Positions 1 through 9,713 of a stretch of DNA of 64,000 nt are shown here, one piece after another. Under the pieces are notes generated by a model that searched no databases, had not been told where the DNA came from, and saw nothing but the letters and a program-made list of their open reading frames with translations. A program made the position numbers and the translations under genes. Each line of letters starts with the position of its first letter. Position 1 is the first letter of the stretch. This stretch comes from JASHPR01 sp963833885 (GTDB taxonomy: Bacteria; Actinomycetota; Actinomycetes; Streptosporangiales; Streptosporangiaceae). The stretch is taken from assembly GCA_963833885.1 (NCBI GenBank), contig CAWHZU010000019.1, positions 310,001 through 374,000 of the forward strand, given 5' to 3'.

Positions 1-63
1 GAATGAACCGTTCGACGGCCTATAACCCGTCTTTTGGTTCATCCATGGGCTTGGGCGCCCCGG

Positions 64-1431
64 TCAGGGCGTGATCAGGACCGTGCGGGACTCGGTGTAG
101 AAGGCGCGGGCGGCCAGGCCCTGCTCGCGCGGCCCGTAGCTGGACTCCTTGGCGCCGCCGAACGGCGCGTGGAAGTCCACGCCCGACGTCGGCGCGTTCA
201 CCCGGACCATCCCGGCGTCCATCTCGTTGGTGAGCCGCAGCGCGTGGCCCAGGTCGCGGGTGAACACGGCGGCGACCAGCCCGAACCTGACATCGTTGGC
301 GATATCGACGGCCTGCTCCGGCGAATCGGCGCTGAGCAGGGCCGCTACCGGGGCGAAGACCTCCTCCCTGGCCAGCGGGCCGGTCGGGCCGTCCAGCTCG
401 ACCAGGGTCGGGGCCAGGTAGTACCCCGGCGCGTCCAGCTCCCTGCCGCCGGTGATCACCCGGCCGCCCGAGGCAGCGACGGCGGCCAGCGCGTTCTCCC
501 GGGACGCGTTGTCGATCACGGGGCCGACCAGAGTGCCCTCGGCGGTGGGATCCTCGACGCGGAGCGAGTTGATCGCGTCGGCCAGGCGATCGCGGAACTC
601 GCCGTACACCGGCTTCTCGACGATCACCCGGCTCGTCGCCGTGCACTTCTGGCCCGCGTAGCCCATCGCCGCGTAGGCGATCGTGCTGGCCGCCCGGTCC
701 AGGTCGGCGTCCGCCAGCACGACCGACGGGTTCTGCCCGCCCATCTCGGCCTGGACCCTGCCACCCCGTGCGGCCACCCGGCTGGAGATGTCCCTGCCAA
801 CGGGCACCGAGCCGGTGAACGAGACGGCGGCCACGTCCGGGTTCTCGATCAGCGGGCGGGCGGTGCCGGCGCCGCCGAGCAGCACCTGGAAGACGCCCTC
901 CGGCAGTTCCGGCGCGATGATCTCGTGCAGCAGCAGCGCGGTCGCAGCGGCCGCGCTCGACGGCTTCAGGATCGTCGCATTCCCGTAGGCCAGGCTCGGC
1001 GCGGCCTTCCACAGCGGGATCGCCACGGGGAAATTCCACGGCGTCAGCAGCGCGGCAACCCCGAGCGGCCGGTGCCGGGCCATCAGCAGTGCGTCCGGGT
1101 CGGCGGCCGGCAGCGTCTCGCCGTCGGGCAGCAGCGCGAGCTGCGAGTAGTAGCGCAGGATCGACACGGCCCTGGCCACCTCGCCTCGCGCCTCCGAGAC
1201 CGGCTTGCCCACCTCGCGGACCGTGAGCGCGGTGACCTCGCCGGCGCGGCGCTCCAGCGCGGCAGCCGCCTGGCCGAGCGCGGCCGCCCTGGCCGGCCCG
1301 GGGGCCCGGCGCCAGGTCTGCGCGCTATGCCGGGCACGGTCGACTGCGGCGGCCACGTCGCGCTCGCTGGCCGATTCCCACTCGCCGACCACGTCCGCAG
1401 GGTCGTGCGGATTCACGCTGGTGAACGTCAT
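64..1431 (-). CDS. NAD(P)-dependent aldehyde dehydrogenase
   Basis: Oxidises an aldehyde to the carboxylate in the cytosol. The 455-residue protein has the full ALDH superfamily fold: the Asn of PWNFP (about residue 133), the general-base Glu in EMGGQNP (about 229) and the nucleophile Cys in GQKCTATS (about 263). The length is normal and the sequence looks most like the alpha-ketoglutarate-semialdehyde or benzaldehyde dehydrogenase branch. An upstream in-frame codon at 1503 would add 24 residues without ALDH similarity, so I chose the ATG at 1431, where the family N-terminus begins. It is transcribed away from the TIM-barrel gene starting at 1530, so the two may share a promoter region and a pathway. 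The substrate cannot be told from the sequence. Confidence 0.9.
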   Translation of the reverse strand: MTFTSVNPHDPADVVGEWESASERDVAAAVDRARHSAQTWRRAPGPARAAALGQAAAALERRAGEVTALTVREVGKPVSEARGEVARAVSILRYYSQLALLPDGETLPAADPDALLMARHRPLGVAALLTPWNFPVAIPLWKAAPSLAYGNATILKPSSAAAATALLLHEIIAPELPEGVFQVLLGGAGTARPLIENPDVAAVSFTGSVPVGRDISSRVAARGGRVQAEMGGQNPSVVLADADLDRAASTIAYAAMGYAGQKCTATSRVIVEKPVYGEFRDRLADAINSLRVEDPTAEGTLVGPVIDNASRENALAAVAASGGRVITGGRELDAPGYYLAPTLVELDGPTGPLAREEVFAPVAALLSADSPEQAVDIANDVRFGLVAAVFTRDLGHALRLTNEMDAGMVRVNAPTSGVDFHAPFGGAKESSYGPREQGLAARAFYTESRTVLITP

Positions 1432-1529
1432 GCGGCCGTCCTTTGTCTGGTGCGAGAGTGCTCGACGCACAATGTTATGGACATGTCGGACGACTGCCGA
1501 CACCGGGAACCAGAGAAGGGCGGGCGAGC

Positions 1530-2450
1530 ATGACCGGAGCCGAGGTCCTTGCGCGACACGGGGTCACGTTCGAGCCGTCAGCGGCGGCGAGCACGATCAG
1601 GTTCCCCGACGGCGCGCACTTCAGGATCGAGATCCCCAGCGTCGAGGGGCCTGCGGTGCTCGCCGCGGTCGTCGAGGCCGCGGCCGCCGCCGGGGTCACC
1701 GTCAACCGGGTGTCCCAGGGCAGCGGCGCGATGCTGCTGGCCAGGGCCGAGCTCGCGGAGATGGCGCTGATCGGTGCGGACAACGGGATCGAGGTCTCGC
1801 TGTTCGTCGGGCCGCGGGAAGAGTGGGACACCGGCCGGTCCGCGGTTGCGGCCGACGGGCCGTCACTGGCGGGCCAGCTCCGCGGCACCCGCCAGCTCCG
1901 GTACGCGATCGACGACGTGCTTCGCGGGGTCGAGCAGGGCATCCGCGGCTTCCTCGTCGCCGACACCGGGCTGCTGCAGCTGCTGGCCGAGATGCAGGCC
2001 GCCGGCCAGATCCCGGCCTCGGTGGTGTGGAAGGTGTCGGCCACGGCGGCCCCGTCCAACCCGGTCAGCCTGCGCCAGTTCGAGCAGCTCGGCGGGTCCA
2101 CGGTCAACGTGCCGTCCGACGTCACGCTCGGGCAGCTCGCCGAGATGCGGGCGGCGGTGTCGGTGCCGATCGACCTCTACGTCGAAGCGCCCGACGGACT
2201 CGGCGGCGTTGTCCGCGGCCACGAGGCGGCGGACCTGATCGCGGTCGCCGCGCCGATGTACGTCAAGTTCGGCCTGCGCAACTCGCGGCCGCTCTACCCG
2301 AGCGGCCTGCACCTTGTCAGCGAGGCGACCGCGATCGCGCGGGAGAAGGTGCACCGGGCTGGGGTCGCGCTGGAGTGGATCGCCCGCAGCGGCCTTGACC
2401 TTGTGCAGTCCGGACCCGGCGCCAAGGGTCTCGGCGTTCCGGAGCCCTAA
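1530..2450 (+). CDS. TIM-barrel protein resembling peptidase-U32-like family
   Basis: A 306-residue soluble protein with alternating beta/alpha segments, no signal peptide and no membrane segment. It resembles actinobacterial proteins usually labelled peptidase U32-like, but I see no collagenase-type motif that would prove proteolysis. Sequences such as FLVADTGLL and PIDLYVEAPDG look like strand ends of a (beta/alpha)8 barrel. The ATG at 1530 follows an AGAGAAGGG ribosome-binding site at about 1512-1520. Longer reading frames upstream overlap the divergent aldehyde dehydrogenase promoter and were not used. The divergent neighbour suggests a role in a catabolic step, possibly aldolase- or lyase-like. 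The function is uncertain. Confidence 0.7.
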   Translation: MTGAEVLARHGVTFEPSAAASTIRFPDGAHFRIEIPSVEGPAVLAAVVEAAAAAGVTVNRVSQGSGAMLLARAELAEMALIGADNGIEVSLFVGPREEWDTGRSAVAADGPSLAGQLRGTRQLRYAIDDVLRGVEQGIRGFLVADTGLLQLLAEMQAAGQIPASVVWKVSATAAPSNPVSLRQFEQLGGSTVNVPSDVTLGQLAEMRAAVSVPIDLYVEAPDGLGGVVRGHEAADLIAVAAPMYVKFGLRNSRPLYPSGLHLVSEATAIAREKVHRAGVALEWIARSGLDLVQSGPGAKGLGVPEP

Positions 2451-2525
2451 CGGCCAGAGCCGCAACGGCCAGAGCCGCAACCAGCGCAGCCGCACCGGGC
2501 GCAGCCGCACCGGCCAGAGCCGCAC
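2451..2525. repeat. five tandem 15-bp units after a stop codon
   Basis: Starting directly after the TAA of the U32-like gene, a 15-bp unit (CGGCCAGAGCCGCAA) recurs five times with a few substitutions. It encodes no gene of its own. Any reading frame through it gives low-complexity Arg/Ser/Gly text, which is why the upstream extension of the next gene is not believed. Confidence 0.85.
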
Positions 2526-2568
2526 CGGAAGGTCAGGATTTGTCGTAGGCCGGCCTTATCGTGCTGCC

Positions 2569-3915
2569 GTGGCAGTTGCTGAGCTCGCCTACCGGTACCC
2601 CGGGCCGTCGGTGGTGCTCGGTCACGACGACGGTCGCAGCGAGGTGCTGCTCGCCACGAGTGGCGGGGTCACCGGGGCGGGCCCGGCCGAGCACCCGTTC
2701 TTCTTCAGCGGGCTCCTGACCGATCCTGCCGCGGCGGCCCAGGGCATGCTGGCCTGCGCCACGATCGCCCGGTCCCGCTACTTCACGCCGGGCAACGTCG
2801 TCGCGATCCTCCGCGATCCGGTGGTAACCAGCAGCGAAGACCGGCTCAGATTCGAGTCCTTCTCCTCGTGCTGCGGCGTCCATGCCCGGCTCGACCTGCT
2901 GCCCGCCGCGCTCGCCGATGCACCCACGGCGTCCGGAACCACCAACGTGGACTTCGGCGACGCGATGCGCGCGGCCCTGGGGGGAGCGGTGCTCGGCGGC
3001 CCGCTGCTGCTGAGCGTCGGCTCGGGCGAGCTGGTCGTGGACGGCGCGGGTGGCTCGGTGACCGAGCGGAAAGTGCCATTGCCCGGCCGTTGGCTCAAAG
3101 GCCTTGGCGAGGTCCAGGCGCTGAGCGCGCAGATGAGGCCGCTAGGCACGCTCACCGGGACGGCCGCGCGGCGTTTTCTGCGCTCGATCCCGCGTTCGGC
3201 GAGGCGGCCGCTGTGGGCCGTCCCCGGTCGCGGAGGCTTCTCGCTGGTTGCGTCGGCCCGCCCGGGCGCGGCCTGCATCGCCGGGCCGCACCGGATGGCG
3301 GAACTGAGGCCGCTGCTGCGTTTCGCTCACGGGCTTCGCGTGTACGGGCCGGACGTCGATCGCGATTCCACCGAGGCGCCGAGCGCGTGGGAGCTCGACC
3401 TGGGGCTGGCCCGGTTCACCCTCACCCTCAGCCCGGAGAACTACCGCGGCTTCTCCGGGGAGGGAGCGCTGCTGGGGCAGCTGGCCGACGAGGATGCGGC
3501 CGAGGACGCGCTGCTGCTCGGCGCGTCACTCGGCTGGGGCCCTCGGATCGACCTCGGCCGCCTCGCGGCGAAGGCCCGCCTCACTCCGCGGCGTGCGTCA
3601 GCGGCGCTCGGCTGCCTGGCCGCCAGCGGACGGGTCGGCTACGACCTCGCCGAGCAGTCCTTCTTCCGCCGTGAGCTCCCGTTCGGCCCGGCGATGCAGG
3701 CGATGCACCCGAGGCTTGCGTCCGCGCAGGCCCTGGCCGCGTCCGGAGCGGTGACCGTCTGTGCCGGCGGTGCGGTGGTCCGCGCCGGGGATAGCGAGCA
3801 TCGGGTCACCTTCGGCGACATGGGTGACCGGTGCACGTGCCCCTGGTGGGGGAAACACCGCGGCAACCGGGGCCCATGCAAGCACGTGCTCGCGGCGCGG
3901 CTGGCTGCGCGATGA
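2569..3915 (+). CDS. SWIM zinc-finger protein
   Basis: About 448 residues ending in a SWIM zinc finger: a CTC pair followed about 15 residues later by CKH near the C-terminus. SWIM domains bind Zn and mediate DNA or protein contacts. The rest has no recognisable motif. The frame stays open to 2314, but the part before 2569 runs through the 15-bp tandem repeat and into the preceding gene, so GTG 2569 (protein beginning MAVAELAYRYPG) is the most plausible start; the ribosome-binding site is weak. The stop overlaps the next start (ATGA at 3912-3915), showing translational coupling to the DUF6493-type gene. In E. coli the SWIM protein YehQ also sits with large partners of unknown role, a distant parallel only. 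Confidence 0.75.
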   Translation: MAVAELAYRYPGPSVVLGHDDGRSEVLLATSGGVTGAGPAEHPFFFSGLLTDPAAAAQGMLACATIARSRYFTPGNVVAILRDPVVTSSEDRLRFESFSSCCGVHARLDLLPAALADAPTASGTTNVDFGDAMRAALGGAVLGGPLLLSVGSGELVVDGAGGSVTERKVPLPGRWLKGLGEVQALSAQMRPLGTLTGTAARRFLRSIPRSARRPLWAVPGRGGFSLVASARPGAACIAGPHRMAELRPLLRFAHGLRVYGPDVDRDSTEAPSAWELDLGLARFTLTLSPENYRGFSGEGALLGQLADEDAAEDALLLGASLGWGPRIDLGRLAAKARLTPRRASAALGCLAASGRVGYDLAEQSFFRRELPFGPAMQAMHPRLASAQALAASGAVTVCAGGAVVRAGDSEHRVTFGDMGDRCTCPWWGKHRGNRGPCKHVLAARLAAR

Positions 3916-6900
3916 GCCTGCCCGCGCGGCTCGAGGCCGCGATCAGGCGGAACGACGCGGCAGGCGTGCGGGACCTGCTGCGGGACGCCACCGAGCGCGA
4001 GCGGAAGACCTGCGCGAAGGCGCTCCAGCCGCTGCTGCGCGGAGCGCAATGGCCCGACCTGGAGCCGCTGTTCATGGTGCGGCCAGAGGAGCTGGCCGAC
4101 GTGGTCCGCACCGGCGTCAGGAAGCACCCGTCGGCCGAGCGCCAGCGAGAGCACGCCCAGCTCCAGCGCGACTACGACGAATGGCACGAGGCCGCCTCCG
4201 GCATCGCGTTCCACATGGCGGTGTTCGGCCTGATTGGCGGCGTCACGGCCGCGGCCAGAGCTGCCTGGGATGTCCCTAGCGACAGCCGCCGCGATCCCGA
4301 CGTCGACCTGATCGCCGCCGTGCTCGCCGACCGCGCGCCGGACTGGCTCGCCGACCTCGTGGACCGGCATCTGCGCCTGTGGGCCCGGTATCCGCTCGGG
4401 ATCCCGGCGTGGCCTCTTGCCCGCAAACTGGTCCGGCTCGGCGCGATCGCGCGGCCGGACCTGCCCGAATACACCACGCTGATGCCCGTTGGCGTGCGGC
4501 TGCTGTCGCCGCTGTCCGCCTCTGTCCTGGCCCATCCCTCGCCCGAGCCGGTGCCCAGCCCGGCCGATGTGCTGCTGAGCGATCCAGGCCTGCTCGACGA
4601 CGAGGTCTGGCGGCTGTTCACGGTTCCCGACGCGGGGCTGACGCTCGAGCAGGCAGACCGCACGGCCCACTGGATGCAGGACATCGATCACGCACCCCGG
4701 CAGACCTGGTCCGAGAGCCTGGCGCATCTGTGCACGCTGGGAAAGCTCGACCGTGACCGGCTGCTCGACGCGTGCCTGGGTGCGTTCAGCCGAGACTTCT
4801 CGCCGCACCGCGTTGCCTGGTACGCGAGGCTGCTGCGGCAGCTGGATGCCTCGGTGGCCGAGATCGCCGACCGGGCGGTTACCTACCTCGGCCTGCTCGC
4901 GGCTTCGTCAAAGGTGGGGGTCACGGTGGGGCAGGACGGAACGCGCCGCCTGCTGGGCGCGGGGCTGCTGGATGCAGACCGGCTGCTCGACGCCTCCGGG
5001 CCGGCGCTGCTCTTCCCGCAGAAGAGCGTCGCCATCGCTCAGCTGAAGCTGATTGACGCCGTGATCACCAAGATGCCAGCGGCTGGCCAGCGGGCCGGTG
5101 CCGTAGCGGCCGTGGCGTTCGGTCATGAGCGCCAGGACATCCAGGAGGCGGCGCTAGCGCTGATCACGAAGCACCTAGGACGGCACGTGATCCGCGAGCC
5201 AGCCGCGCTCGCCGAGATCCGGCGCCACGCGATGGACCTCTCCCCCAGCCTGGCGCCCGAGGCGGCGGTGCTCGGCCTCGGGCTCGACGCCGGGCCCGCG
5301 GACGGGGCCGACGGCGACGGGCTGGCCGCCGAGCTCGCCGGCCTCGACCGCCGGGTCGGCGCGCTGCCCAGTGCCGCCGCCGCAGACCTGACCGCGGCCC
5401 GCGCTGCCATCAGGCGAGGAGGGGTGCCAGGACCGGCCCGGGTGCACGCGGGTGCCGGGGCTGCCCTGCCCGGGCCGGTCACCGATCCTGACGAGCTCAT
5501 TGCGCTACTGACCGTCTTGATGGAAGACGCGCGTGACGCGATCTCCGCGGAGCGGGCGCTGGCCGGCGCCGTCCGGCTCAGCGCGCTGCCGGAGCGGGTC
5601 CGTAGTCAAGCCGCAGGCCCGCTGCGCAAACGCGCGGCGTCGGTCATGGATACCTACGTCCCGTTCAGCGGACAGCAGATCACCTCCGACATGGCGCTCC
5701 TCACCCACGTGTGGGCGGGCGGATCGCTGCCGACCGAGGACCGGCCGCGGGAGGACAGGTGGCACATGCCTGGTGACTATGCGGTGAGCGGCTCTGGGCA
5801 GGCGCTGACGATGGCCGGGATCTTCTCGGCCCGGGTGTGGGAAGCGGCGAGAGTCATCGAGGCCGGAACCGGCGGCCTGCTGCTGGCCGAGCCGGAAACC
5901 CGGCGAGGGGCGATCACCCCGGAGAGCATGCTGGAGCGGGTGCAGCGCCGTGCGCGCCAGGTCGATCGCGCCGGTGGCGGGCCCCCGGACAGGCATGACC
6001 GGGACGTCGCTCTGTTGCGGCTGGCGCCGGGGGCGCCCTCTTCGCTGTGGGACGCATGGAGCGGTCTGGGCGGGATCTCACAGGGCACGCTGCAGGCGAG
6101 CTACCGGCTCACCCGGGATCCTCTGGCCTTCCGGGCCGTACTCGGCGAGCCAGCCGGCCAGCCGCTGCGCCGGAGCCGGTGGCACCGGCACCTGCTTGCG
6201 CGAACCGCGGGCCCAGTGCCGGAGGTACCCGGCTGCCCCAGCTGGCAGCTGCTGACCGGCCTGTCCAGTCCCCTCAGCGACCACGTCGTCCTCTACGGCC
6301 CGCGGCGCTACCAGCGTCACTACGACGCCGCGGTCGCCGGCTGGCCGCTCATCTGCCCGTGGCAGCCGGAACTGGCGGCCGCGCACCTGCTCAGGCCGCT
6401 CTCAGACGGCCTGCAGGCCGGGCAGACTCCGGCCACCACGGCGGTCATGGCCATGAACGACCCCGCTCATCCGCTCGGGCCGGTCGGCCACCTTGCCCTG
6501 GTGACCGGCCTGGCCTCGGCCGAGGCCGACACCCGGGTCGCCGCCGCCCAGCTCTGGTCGGACGCGTGCGCCGACGGGCGCCTCGATCCGGTCCTGGCCG
6601 CAACGGCGCTCGTGACCGGCGTCGTCGGCCAGGCACTGAAGCTCAGCCGAGTTGCCGACAGCCTGCAGCACGCGGCGAACAGCCCCATCGCCGCCCGCCG
6701 CGTCGTGGAGACAGCCTGCGCCAGCGCCGAGGCCCTGGCCGACGCGGCAGCGGCCAACTTGCACGCGCTGATCGAGCTGGCCGCCAGGCTCGGCGCCACG
6801 GTTGGTGCGCCTGAGCTTCCCGGCGCCGTGACCGCGCTGGCCAGCCGCGGCGGCCGGCTCGGCGCGACAGCGAAGCAGCTGGTCCAGGCTTCCCAGGGGC

Positions 6901-6971
6901 GGGCCCCCGACCGCGAGCGGGCCGCCGGGGAAGCGCTCGCCGCGCTCGTCGCCCGGGCCGAAGCACGGTGA
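3912..6971 (+). CDS. large DUF6493-type protein
   Basis: A 1019-residue soluble protein rich in Ala, Leu and Arg, with repeated amphipathic helices suggesting an alpha-solenoid (HEAT-like) architecture. I see no transmembrane segment and no catalytic motif. It resembles the large actinobacterial proteins catalogued as DUF6493, which occur next to SWIM zinc-finger genes. ATG 3912 overlaps the stop of the SWIM gene by four bases, so the two are translationally coupled and probably form one complex. The pairing of a helical-repeat scaffold with a nucleic-acid-binding Zn finger would fit a DNA-associated stress or defence role. That is inference only; no MoxR ATPase or VWA partner is present here. 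Confidence 0.7.
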   Translation: MSLPARLEAAIRRNDAAGVRDLLRDATERERKTCAKALQPLLRGAQWPDLEPLFMVRPEELADVVRTGVRKHPSAERQREHAQLQRDYDEWHEAASGIAFHMAVFGLIGGVTAAARAAWDVPSDSRRDPDVDLIAAVLADRAPDWLADLVDRHLRLWARYPLGIPAWPLARKLVRLGAIARPDLPEYTTLMPVGVRLLSPLSASVLAHPSPEPVPSPADVLLSDPGLLDDEVWRLFTVPDAGLTLEQADRTAHWMQDIDHAPRQTWSESLAHLCTLGKLDRDRLLDACLGAFSRDFSPHRVAWYARLLRQLDASVAEIADRAVTYLGLLAASSKVGVTVGQDGTRRLLGAGLLDADRLLDASGPALLFPQKSVAIAQLKLIDAVITKMPAAGQRAGAVAAVAFGHERQDIQEAALALITKHLGRHVIREPAALAEIRRHAMDLSPSLAPEAAVLGLGLDAGPADGADGDGLAAELAGLDRRVGALPSAAAADLTAARAAIRRGGVPGPARVHAGAGAALPGPVTDPDELIALLTVLMEDARDAISAERALAGAVRLSALPERVRSQAAGPLRKRAASVMDTYVPFSGQQITSDMALLTHVWAGGSLPTEDRPREDRWHMPGDYAVSGSGQALTMAGIFSARVWEAARVIEAGTGGLLLAEPETRRGAITPESMLERVQRRARQVDRAGGGPPDRHDRDVALLRLAPGAPSSLWDAWSGLGGISQGTLQASYRLTRDPLAFRAVLGEPAGQPLRRSRWHRHLLARTAGPVPEVPGCPSWQLLTGLSSPLSDHVVLYGPRRYQRHYDAAVAGWPLICPWQPELAAAHLLRPLSDGLQAGQTPATTAVMAMNDPAHPLGPVGHLALVTGLASAEADTRVAAAQLWSDACADGRLDPVLAATALVTGVVGQALKLSRVADSLQHAANSPIAARRVVETACASAEALADAAAANLHALIELAARLGATVGAPELPGAVTALASRGGRLGATAKQLVQASQGRAPDRERAAGEALAALVARAEAR

Positions 6972-7028
6972 GCTACCTGGGCTGGGCGGGCGGTGCTATC
7001 TGGGTTGGGGGAGCTGGCCCGCGGTGCG

Positions 7029-8585
7029 CTACCCGGGTTCGTAGGCGGGCGCGCGATCCCCGCCCGGTGCGGGGGCCTGAGCGCGGGCGGCCACGAAGTC
7101 CCTGCTGCGGATCAGGAGCACCGCAACGACCGCCGCGACGAGAGCGCCGACGCCGGCCACGATCAGGATCTCGTTCAGCCCGGCCACGAACGCCGACCGG
7201 ACGGCGTGCCCGGCGATCTGCCTGTCGGCCGCGGGCGCGGCTCCGAGCACCCGCTGGCCCTGCCCCTGGCTGACCGCCGTGGCCAGCGCGTGCGCGTGGC
7301 TGGCCAGCGGGGTTGCGCGCAGCCCGCTGACGATGTCGCCGGTGAGCCTGGTGGCGAACAGCGTGCCGTAGATGGCGATCCCGGTGGCGACCCCGACCTG
7401 GCGGAACGTGGAGTTGATGCCCGATGCCATGCCGGCCGCGCGGTGCGGGACCACGCCCACGGCTGTCGAGGCCAGCGCCGGGTTGATCAGGCCCGAGCCC
7501 AGGCCGGCCAGGATCATTCCGGGGATCAAGTGAGTCCAGCCGGAACCGGCCGCGAGCCCGGCCATCAGCAGCAGGCCGGCGCCGGACATGGCCAGGCCCA
7601 CCCCGATCAGCAGCCGCACGGGAACCCGGCTGCTCAGCCGGCCGGAGGCGATCGCGGCCGGCAGGCTGGCCACCGACATGATCAGCAGGCGGAGCCCGGT
7701 CTGCAGTGCGCTGTACCCGAGCAGGTCCTGCAAGTAAAGGACGAGGTACAGCAGCATCGCGTACACGCAGCCGTTGACCGCGAACGCGGCGACCGCGCCG
7801 CCCGAGAACGTCGGGACACGGAACAGCGACAGGTCGAACATGGGCTCGCGGCGCAGCCACTCGGCCACGACGAACGCCACCAGCAGCACCGCCGCGCTGG
7901 CCAGGCAGATCGTCACGCCCGGGTCGCTCCAGCCCTGCTCGCCGGCCCTGATCAGCCCGTAGACGAGCGCGACGAGCGCGCAGGTGAACAGCGTGAACCC
8001 GGGCACGTCCACACGGCGGCGGGCCGGGTCGCGGGACTCGGTCACTCGCAAGAGCGTCACCGCCATCGCGATCACGCCGATGGGAATGTTCACGAAGAAG
8101 ATCCCGCGCCAGCTCCAGCCCGTCGTGATGATCCCGCCGAGCACCGGGCCGACCGCCACGGCCGCCCCCGTCACCGCTCCCCAGACCGCCAGGGCCGTGC
8201 CGCGTTCCCGCCCCTGGAACGCCTGCGCGAGCAGCGCGAGCGAGGTGGCGAACATGATCGCGCCGCCGATCCCCTGCCCGGCCCGGGACAGCACCAGGAA
8301 GACCGGGTCGTTCGCGAGCGCGCAGAGCAGCGAGCCGACCGTAAAGATCGCCAGGCCGATCGCGAACAGCAGCCTGCGGCCGAAAATGTCGGCCAGCGAG
8401 CCCGCCGTGAGCAGCAGCGCCGCCAGCGACAGGGCGTACGCGTCGACCACCCACTGCAGCTGGGCGAAGCTCGCGTGCAGGTCGTCCTGGATGCTCGGCA
8501 GCGCCACGTTCACGATCGTGACGTCCACCAGCAGCATGAACGTGCCCAGGCAGACCGCCAGCAGGGTCCACCACTTTCGCTCCAT
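7029..8585 (-). CDS. DHA2-family MFS multidrug exporter
   Basis: A 14-transmembrane major facilitator of 518 residues in the EmrB/QacA (DHA2) class. It shows the N-terminal motif D1 (LDVTIVNVALP-like, here LVDVTIVNVALPSIQ), motif A (GSLADIFGRR) and motif C-like glycine-rich text (GAAVAVGPVLGG). It should export hydrophobic drugs or metabolites by proton antiport. ATG 8585 is preceded by GAGG; a GTG 12 bases upstream is also possible. The gene diverges from a double-domain Lrp regulator across a 128-bp gap, the usual layout for a locally controlled exporter. Confidence 0.9.
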   Translation of the reverse strand: MERKWWTLLAVCLGTFMLLVDVTIVNVALPSIQDDLHASFAQLQWVVDAYALSLAALLLTAGSLADIFGRRLLFAIGLAIFTVGSLLCALANDPVFLVLSRAGQGIGGAIMFATSLALLAQAFQGRERGTALAVWGAVTGAAVAVGPVLGGIITTGWSWRGIFFVNIPIGVIAMAVTLLRVTESRDPARRRVDVPGFTLFTCALVALVYGLIRAGEQGWSDPGVTICLASAAVLLVAFVVAEWLRREPMFDLSLFRVPTFSGGAVAAFAVNGCVYAMLLYLVLYLQDLLGYSALQTGLRLLIMSVASLPAAIASGRLSSRVPVRLLIGVGLAMSGAGLLLMAGLAAGSGWTHLIPGMILAGLGSGLINPALASTAVGVVPHRAAGMASGINSTFRQVGVATGIAIYGTLFATRLTGDIVSGLRATPLASHAHALATAVSQGQGQRVLGAAPAADRQIAGHAVRSAFVAGLNEILIVAGVGALVAAVVAVLLIRSRDFVAARAQAPAPGGDRAPAYEPG

Positions 8586-8713
8586 GACCGTCCTCACTTC
8601 CGGGCCGCCCGTCTGGCTACCCGCTACCAGGGTCGGTGACGAGGAAACAGAACTCCACTAAGGTGGCTATGAGCGCAAGATTCCTCCAAGGCGATGCGTA
8701 AAAGGCGGTTAAA

Positions 8714-9694
8714 TTGTTGGGCCTTGACGAGCTTGACCGGCAAATCATCCATGCCCTGATCATCGATGGGCGTGCGCCGTTCAGCCACATCGCCGCGGTG
8801 GTCGGGGTCTCCGAGCAGACCATCGCCAGGCGCTACCGGCGGATGCGGTCGGACGGCCTGGTCCGGGTCGTCGGCCTGCCGGATTCGCAGCGGCTCGGCA
8901 TGTCCGACTGGACCGTGCGGCTGCAGTGCGTGCCCGACGCCGCCGCGAGCGTGGCCGAGGCGCTGGCGCGCCGCCCGGACACGTCGTGGGTATCGCTCAC
9001 CTCGGGCGGGACCGAGATCACCTGCGTGGTGAAGCCGGCCGACCGCCACAGCCGCCACGATCTGCTGCTGCGGCAGCTCCCGTCCAGCCGCCGGATCGTG
9101 GCGATCAGCGCGCAGTCGGTGCTGCACATGTTCCGCGGCGGCGCGAGTCACTGGCCCGGAGCCACCCAGGCGCTGACGGCCGAGCAGGCGGCGCGGCTCG
9201 CCGTGCCTCCACCGGAGACCGGCCCCGCCAAGGACCTCGGGCCCGACGACCGGGAACTGCTGGCCGAACTCGCCCGCGACGGGCGGGCCAGCTACGCCGA
9301 GCTCGCCCAGGCGACGCACTGGCACGAATCCACGGTGCGGCGGCGGCTCGAGGAACTCCGCGCCGCCGGCGTCCTGTACCTGGACGTGGACGTCGACGAC
9401 TCGGCGTTCGGCGTCGGCGCGCACGCGAACCTGTACCTGTCCGTCGCGCCCGCGCGGCTGGCCGCGGTCGGCGCCGCGCTCGCCGAGCACCCCGAGGTTC
9501 CGTTCGTCGCGGCGACCACGGGGCGGAGCAACCTGATGGCGACCGTGCTGTGCCCGGACGACCACGGCGTCTACCGCTACCTGACCGAGCGCATCGCCAA
9601 GCTGGACGGCGTGAACGCAGTGGAGGTCGTCCTGATCATCCGCTCGGTCAAGCGAGCGGCCATGATGGTGCCGCCAACCAGCGCTGCAGCCTAG
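8714..9694 (+). CDS. Lrp/AsnC regulator with two tandem HTH modules
   Basis: This 326-residue regulator has two winged-helix AsnC-type HTH regions, at about residues 3-60 (LDRQIIHALIIDGRAPFS) and 180-235 (DDRELLAELARDGRASYA). Each is followed by a RAM-like alpha/beta ligand domain. Double-Lrp proteins are common in actinomycetes. The start is TTG 8714, with AAAGGCGG six bases before it; the second TTG at 8717 is equally possible. It is divergent to the DHA2 exporter and most likely controls it, with an amino acid or related small molecule as effector (inference). Confidence 0.88.
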   Translation: MLGLDELDRQIIHALIIDGRAPFSHIAAVVGVSEQTIARRYRRMRSDGLVRVVGLPDSQRLGMSDWTVRLQCVPDAAASVAEALARRPDTSWVSLTSGGTEITCVVKPADRHSRHDLLLRQLPSSRRIVAISAQSVLHMFRGGASHWPGATQALTAEQAARLAVPPPETGPAKDLGPDDRELLAELARDGRASYAELAQATHWHESTVRRRLEELRAAGVLYLDVDVDDSAFGVGAHANLYLSVAPARLAAVGAALAEHPEVPFVAATTGRSNLMATVLCPDDHGVYRYLTERIAKLDGVNAVEVVLIIRSVKRAAMMVPPTSAAA

Positions 9695-9713
9695 CCCCGC
9701 ACGCGCTTCCCGG

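Noticed and set aside
20..1039. 339-residue frame overlapping the aldehyde dehydrogenase
   Set aside because: Arg/Gly-rich shadow of the dehydrogenase on the same strand.
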